Source: Dehalococcoidia bacterium UBA1123
GTDB lineage: Bacteria > Chloroflexota > Dehalococcoidia > Lucifugimonadales > UBA1123
Reading direction: 5' to 3'
Length of the DNA stretch: 25,631 nucleotides
Assembly (NCBI GenBank): GCA_002313895.1
Contig: DCAW01000170.1
Coordinates: 1-25,631 of the forward strand
A program made the translations under genes and the position numbers. This document shows, in pieces, positions 23,942-25,631 of this stretch. The stretch's first letter is position 1. Each line of letters opens with the position of its first letter. The notes beneath the pieces are model-generated. The model had not been told where the DNA came from, searched no databases, and saw only the letters and a list, made by a program, of their open reading frames with translations.

Positions 23942-24715
23942 ATGTCACCATCCGATAATCACAAGCCGCCGATAAAAGCGTTCCTGATTGATCTGGACGG
24001 AACTCTCATCGGCCCAGACGAGAGAATTTCGCCGAGAGTCGCCCACGCGGTTAAACGGGTTTCCCGCCTGATTTCAGTATCCATCGCAACCGGCAGGGAG
24101 CCGAAGGACGCCATCGGTTTCGCGCAAATTCTTGGCCTGACGACTCCCCAGATATCCGACAACGGCGCTCTGATACTGGACTCGACCACCGGAAAGGAAC
24201 TCTGGAGCGTTCCGTTAGGCGAATCCAACTCGGTCCGCGTCATGGATTTAATACTGGAAAGAGAGCACGCGTTCATAGCAACCCACCCTGGCGGAACCAT
24301 CGAAGACGGCGCCGCAATCGATCAGTGGAACTTGACTCGCATATCTGCACTCGACCTGGATGAGCATGTGGCCGATGCGCTTGTATTGGAGACCCGAGGC
24401 TTCGGAGCCATGAACATCGTCAAAGCCTCCCTGCCTTACAACGGACTGTGGGCCGTGGATTTCACCGCCGAAGGCGTAGACAAGGCGGCAGCTGCGCGAG
24501 TAGTGGCCTCGATGGCCGGAATCTCGCCTGAACAATTCGCCGCCGCCGGAGACAGCTACAACGACCTGCCGATGCTCAAAATAGCGGGCATGAGCATCGC
24601 AATGGGCAACGCACCGGACGAGGTGAAGCGTGAAGCCGATTACGTCGCTCCGACCGTCGAAGAGGAAGGGCTGGCAGTCGCCATCGACGAGTACATACTG
24701 CCGAATCTGCAGTAA
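23942..24715 (+). CDS. Cof-type HAD-IIB family phosphatase
   Basis: A 257-residue protein. I use ATG 23942, two bases after the SDR stop, because the product then begins directly before the catalytic motif; the frame itself stays open further upstream into the SDR. Motif I is FLIDLDGTLIG (nucleophile Asp and general acid Asp), motif II is SIATGRE, and the C-terminal motif is GDSYNDLPMLKIAGMSIAMGNA with the metal-binding GDSxND. The cap domain in the middle is of the IIB type. Family members hydrolyse phosphorylated sugars or cofactors such as FMN and PLP. Translational coupling with the SDR suggests a joint role with a phosphorylated intermediate, but no substrate can be read off. Confidence 0.92.
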   Translation: MSPSDNHKPPIKAFLIDLDGTLIGPDERISPRVAHAVKRVSRLISVSIATGREPKDAIGFAQILGLTTPQISDNGALILDSTTGKELWSVPLGESNSVRVMDLILEREHAFIATHPGGTIEDGAAIDQWNLTRISALDLDEHVADALVLETRGFGAMNIVKASLPYNGLWAVDFTAEGVDKAAAARVVASMAGISPEQFAAAGDSYNDLPMLKIAGMSIAMGNAPDEVKREADYVAPTVEEEGLAVAIDEYILPNLQ

Positions 24716-24758
24716 CCCCGAAGGGTGTAATCTCTACGAATCCCAACATTGGCTATGC

Positions 24759-24764
24759 TATAAT
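24759..24764 (+). promoter_or_regulatory. candidate -10 element (TATAAT) of tRNA-Ser(CGA)
   Basis: A perfect TATAAT lies 9 bp before the mature 5' end of the tRNA, suitable for a start a few bases upstream of it. A matching -35 is not evident. Confidence 0.5.
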
Positions 24765-24773
24765 TTTCCACGA

Positions 24774-24863
24774 GGAGAGGTGGCCGAGCGGCTTAAGGCG
24801 CTAGTCTCGAAAACTAGTTTGGGGGCAACTTCAACGTGGGTTCGAATCCCACCCTCTCCGCCA
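24774..24863 (+). tRNA. tRNA-Ser (anticodon CGA)
   Basis: The 7-bp acceptor GGAGAGG pairs with CCTCTCC, followed by discriminator G and an encoded CCA (24861-24863). The anticodon arm is CTAGT-CTCGAAA-ACTAG, giving anticodon CGA, which reads UCG. A long variable arm follows, as required for tRNA-Ser. The T arm is GTGGG-TTCGAAT-CCCAC. All parts of a class II tRNA are intact. Confidence 0.95.
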
Positions 24864-24950
24864 CAGCGTTCAGGCAGCCGCGGTCACAGGTGACTTGACT
24901 GGGGGAATGTCCGCCGGTACGATGCCGGAAGTCCCCTGTATTCTTCGCAC

Positions 24951-25040
24951 GGAGAGATGCCAGAGAGGCCGATCGGGCGCGACTGGAAATCGCGTGTCCC
25001 TGCAAGGGGACCGTGGGTTCGAATCCCACTCTCTCCGCCA
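24951..25040 (+). tRNA. tRNA-Ser (anticodon GGA)
   Basis: The acceptor GGAGAGA pairs with TCTCTCC, with discriminator G and encoded CCA (25038-25040). The anticodon arm is CGCGA-CTGGAAA-TCGCG, so the anticodon is GGA and reads UCC/UCU. It has a long variable arm (GTCCCTGCAAGGGGAC) and the T arm GTGGG-TTCGAAT-CCCAC. It lies 87 bp after tRNA-Ser(CGA), with two small GC-rich hairpins in between; the two may be co-transcribed. Confidence 0.95.
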
Positions 25041-25136
25041 TCCCAGTTCGATACCCCGTCTAGGGCGTCTCGGCGTCCATTCTTAGCGCTTTTGCGCCAG
25101 ACAATGCGAATCCTTGTGCTAGAATCGAACCTGCGT

Positions 25137-25631
25137 ATGGTAGACAAGGAACTAAAATACTGGATTGCGTTCAACAGAGTTCCGAGAGTCGGCAGAGCCA
25201 GAATGGCGCTGCTTAAAGGCCACTTCGGCGCGTTGTCTCGCGTCTTATAGGCCGGAACTCTGGAGTTACAAGGCGCCGGTCTTGATCAATCCAACTTCCG
25301 CCACATCGCAAAATACCGTGCCGAAATAGACCCGGACCAAGACTTGGAAGGCATACGCTCGACCGGCGTCAAAGCCGTCACAGGGCACGACGACGATTAC
25401 CCGACTCGATTGGGAGAAATTTACGACAACCCTCCGGTCCTATAGATAATAGGCGAACTGCCGTCTGACGACGACCGCCTGGTGGCGGTGGTTGGCACGC
25501 GACGGGCAACTGCCTATGGCAGAGAGGTCGCCCATCAACTGAGCTCCGAGCTTGCAATGGCCGGTGTTACGATAGTAAGCGGACTCGCTCGCGGGATTGA
25601 TGGCATTGCCCATCGAGCAGCCCTTGAGGCG
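25137..25631 (+). pseudogene. dprA: dprA/smf DNA-processing protein, two in-frame amber codons, cut by the window end
   Basis: DprA loads RecA on incoming single-stranded DNA during natural transformation. From ATG 25137 the frame gives an N-terminal helical part (ELKYWIAFNRVPRVGRARM, then HFGALSRVL). The Rossmann-like core follows: YPTRLGEIYDNPPVL, IIGEL, VAVVGTRRATAYGREVA and IVSGLARGIDGIAHRAAL, which is the DprA signature. The frame is broken by TAG at 25248-25250 (codon 38) and TAG at 25443-25445 (codon 103), with no frameshift. The second TAG lies where relatives usually have Tyr (PPVLY). Conservation beyond the stops is excellent, so the lesions are recent or are consensus errors. A possible -10 (TAGAAT, 25120-25125) would give a very short leader. 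The 3' end is outside the window. Confidence 0.8.

Noticed and set aside
24864..24950. Two short GC-rich hairpins between the tRNA-Ser genes as a terminator or small RNA
   Set aside because: Stems are short, no T-run follows, and nothing distinguishes them from chance in a GC-rich spacer.
823..25445. Genome-wide reading of UAG as an amino acid (in-frame TAG in the alcohol dehydrogenase, the glycosyltransferase and twice in dprA, some at likely Tyr positions)
   Set aside because: TAG is the normal stop of many intact genes here (galU, both enolase-superfamily genes, the flavin reductase, cupin, molybdoenzyme, acr3 and the MerB-like gene). Reassignment would extend all of them. Nonsense mutation or consensus error is simpler.

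Overview
The window looks like a piece of a Chloroflexota genome, most likely a marine SAR202-type member of the Dehalococcoidia. Supporting this are a 1530-residue DUF2298 (Chlor_Arch_YYY) membrane protein, a tandem pair of mandelate racemase/enolase-superfamily enzymes (a family reported as expanded in SAR202), and many stand-alone catabolic oxidoreductases (short-chain dehydrogenases, a class III CoA-transferase, an Old-Yellow-Enzyme-type flavoprotein, a sulfite-oxidase-fold protein). The assignment is from gene content only. Coding is dense, most genes lie in short co-directional runs, and no insertion sequence, prophage or CRISPR array is visible.

Layout. 1-909: remnant of a zinc-dependent alcohol dehydrogenase with two in-frame stops. 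952-2511 (minus): an orphan antitoxin-like protein and a decayed UGT-type glycosyltransferase. 2547-6022 (minus): MFS exporter, galU and a CaiB/BaiF CoA-transferase in close order. 6045-7803 (plus): a small membrane protein, a RhaM-family protein and an SDR. 7885-8292 (minus): a CheW-like C-terminal half. 8484-11724 (minus): two enolase-superfamily paralogues ending in a good terminator, a PNPOx-like flavoprotein and a DUF2277 protein. 11877-16221 (plus): a strong promoter, an FMN/4Fe-4S/FAD reductase, an organomercurial-lyase homologue, a cupin and a sulfite-oxidase-like molybdoenzyme. 16241-22977 (minus): the DUF2298 protein, an ACR3 arsenite exporter and a class IV aminotransferase. 23061-24715 (plus): an SDR and a HAD phosphatase. 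24774-25040: tRNA-Ser(CGA) and tRNA-Ser(GGA). 25137-end: dprA with two in-frame amber codons.

The main discovery candidate is at 14009-14644. A conventional reading gives a 90-residue orphan ORF. Reading two in-frame UGA codons as selenocysteine gives a complete 211-residue MerB (alkylmercury lyase) homologue. The two UGAs fall exactly where MerB has its two catalytic cysteines (Cys96 and Cys159, E. coli plasmid MerB numbering). Each UGA is followed at the right distance by a hairpin matching the bacterial SECIS pattern. The second hairpin has a perfect 7-bp stem and a GGUC loop. This looks like a MerB whose catalytic thiol pair has been replaced by a selenol pair. It sits in a likely operon with a flavin reductase and a molybdoenzyme, about 6 kb from an arsenite exporter.

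The other interrupted genes are different. The glycosyltransferase has a stop codon and frameshifts. The alcohol dehydrogenase and dprA carry amber codons, but amber is also the normal stop of many intact genes here, so global recoding of UAG is unlikely. These are best read as pseudogenes or consensus errors. The UGA in the alcohol dehydrogenase zinc loop also replaces a cysteine and deserves a separate check.
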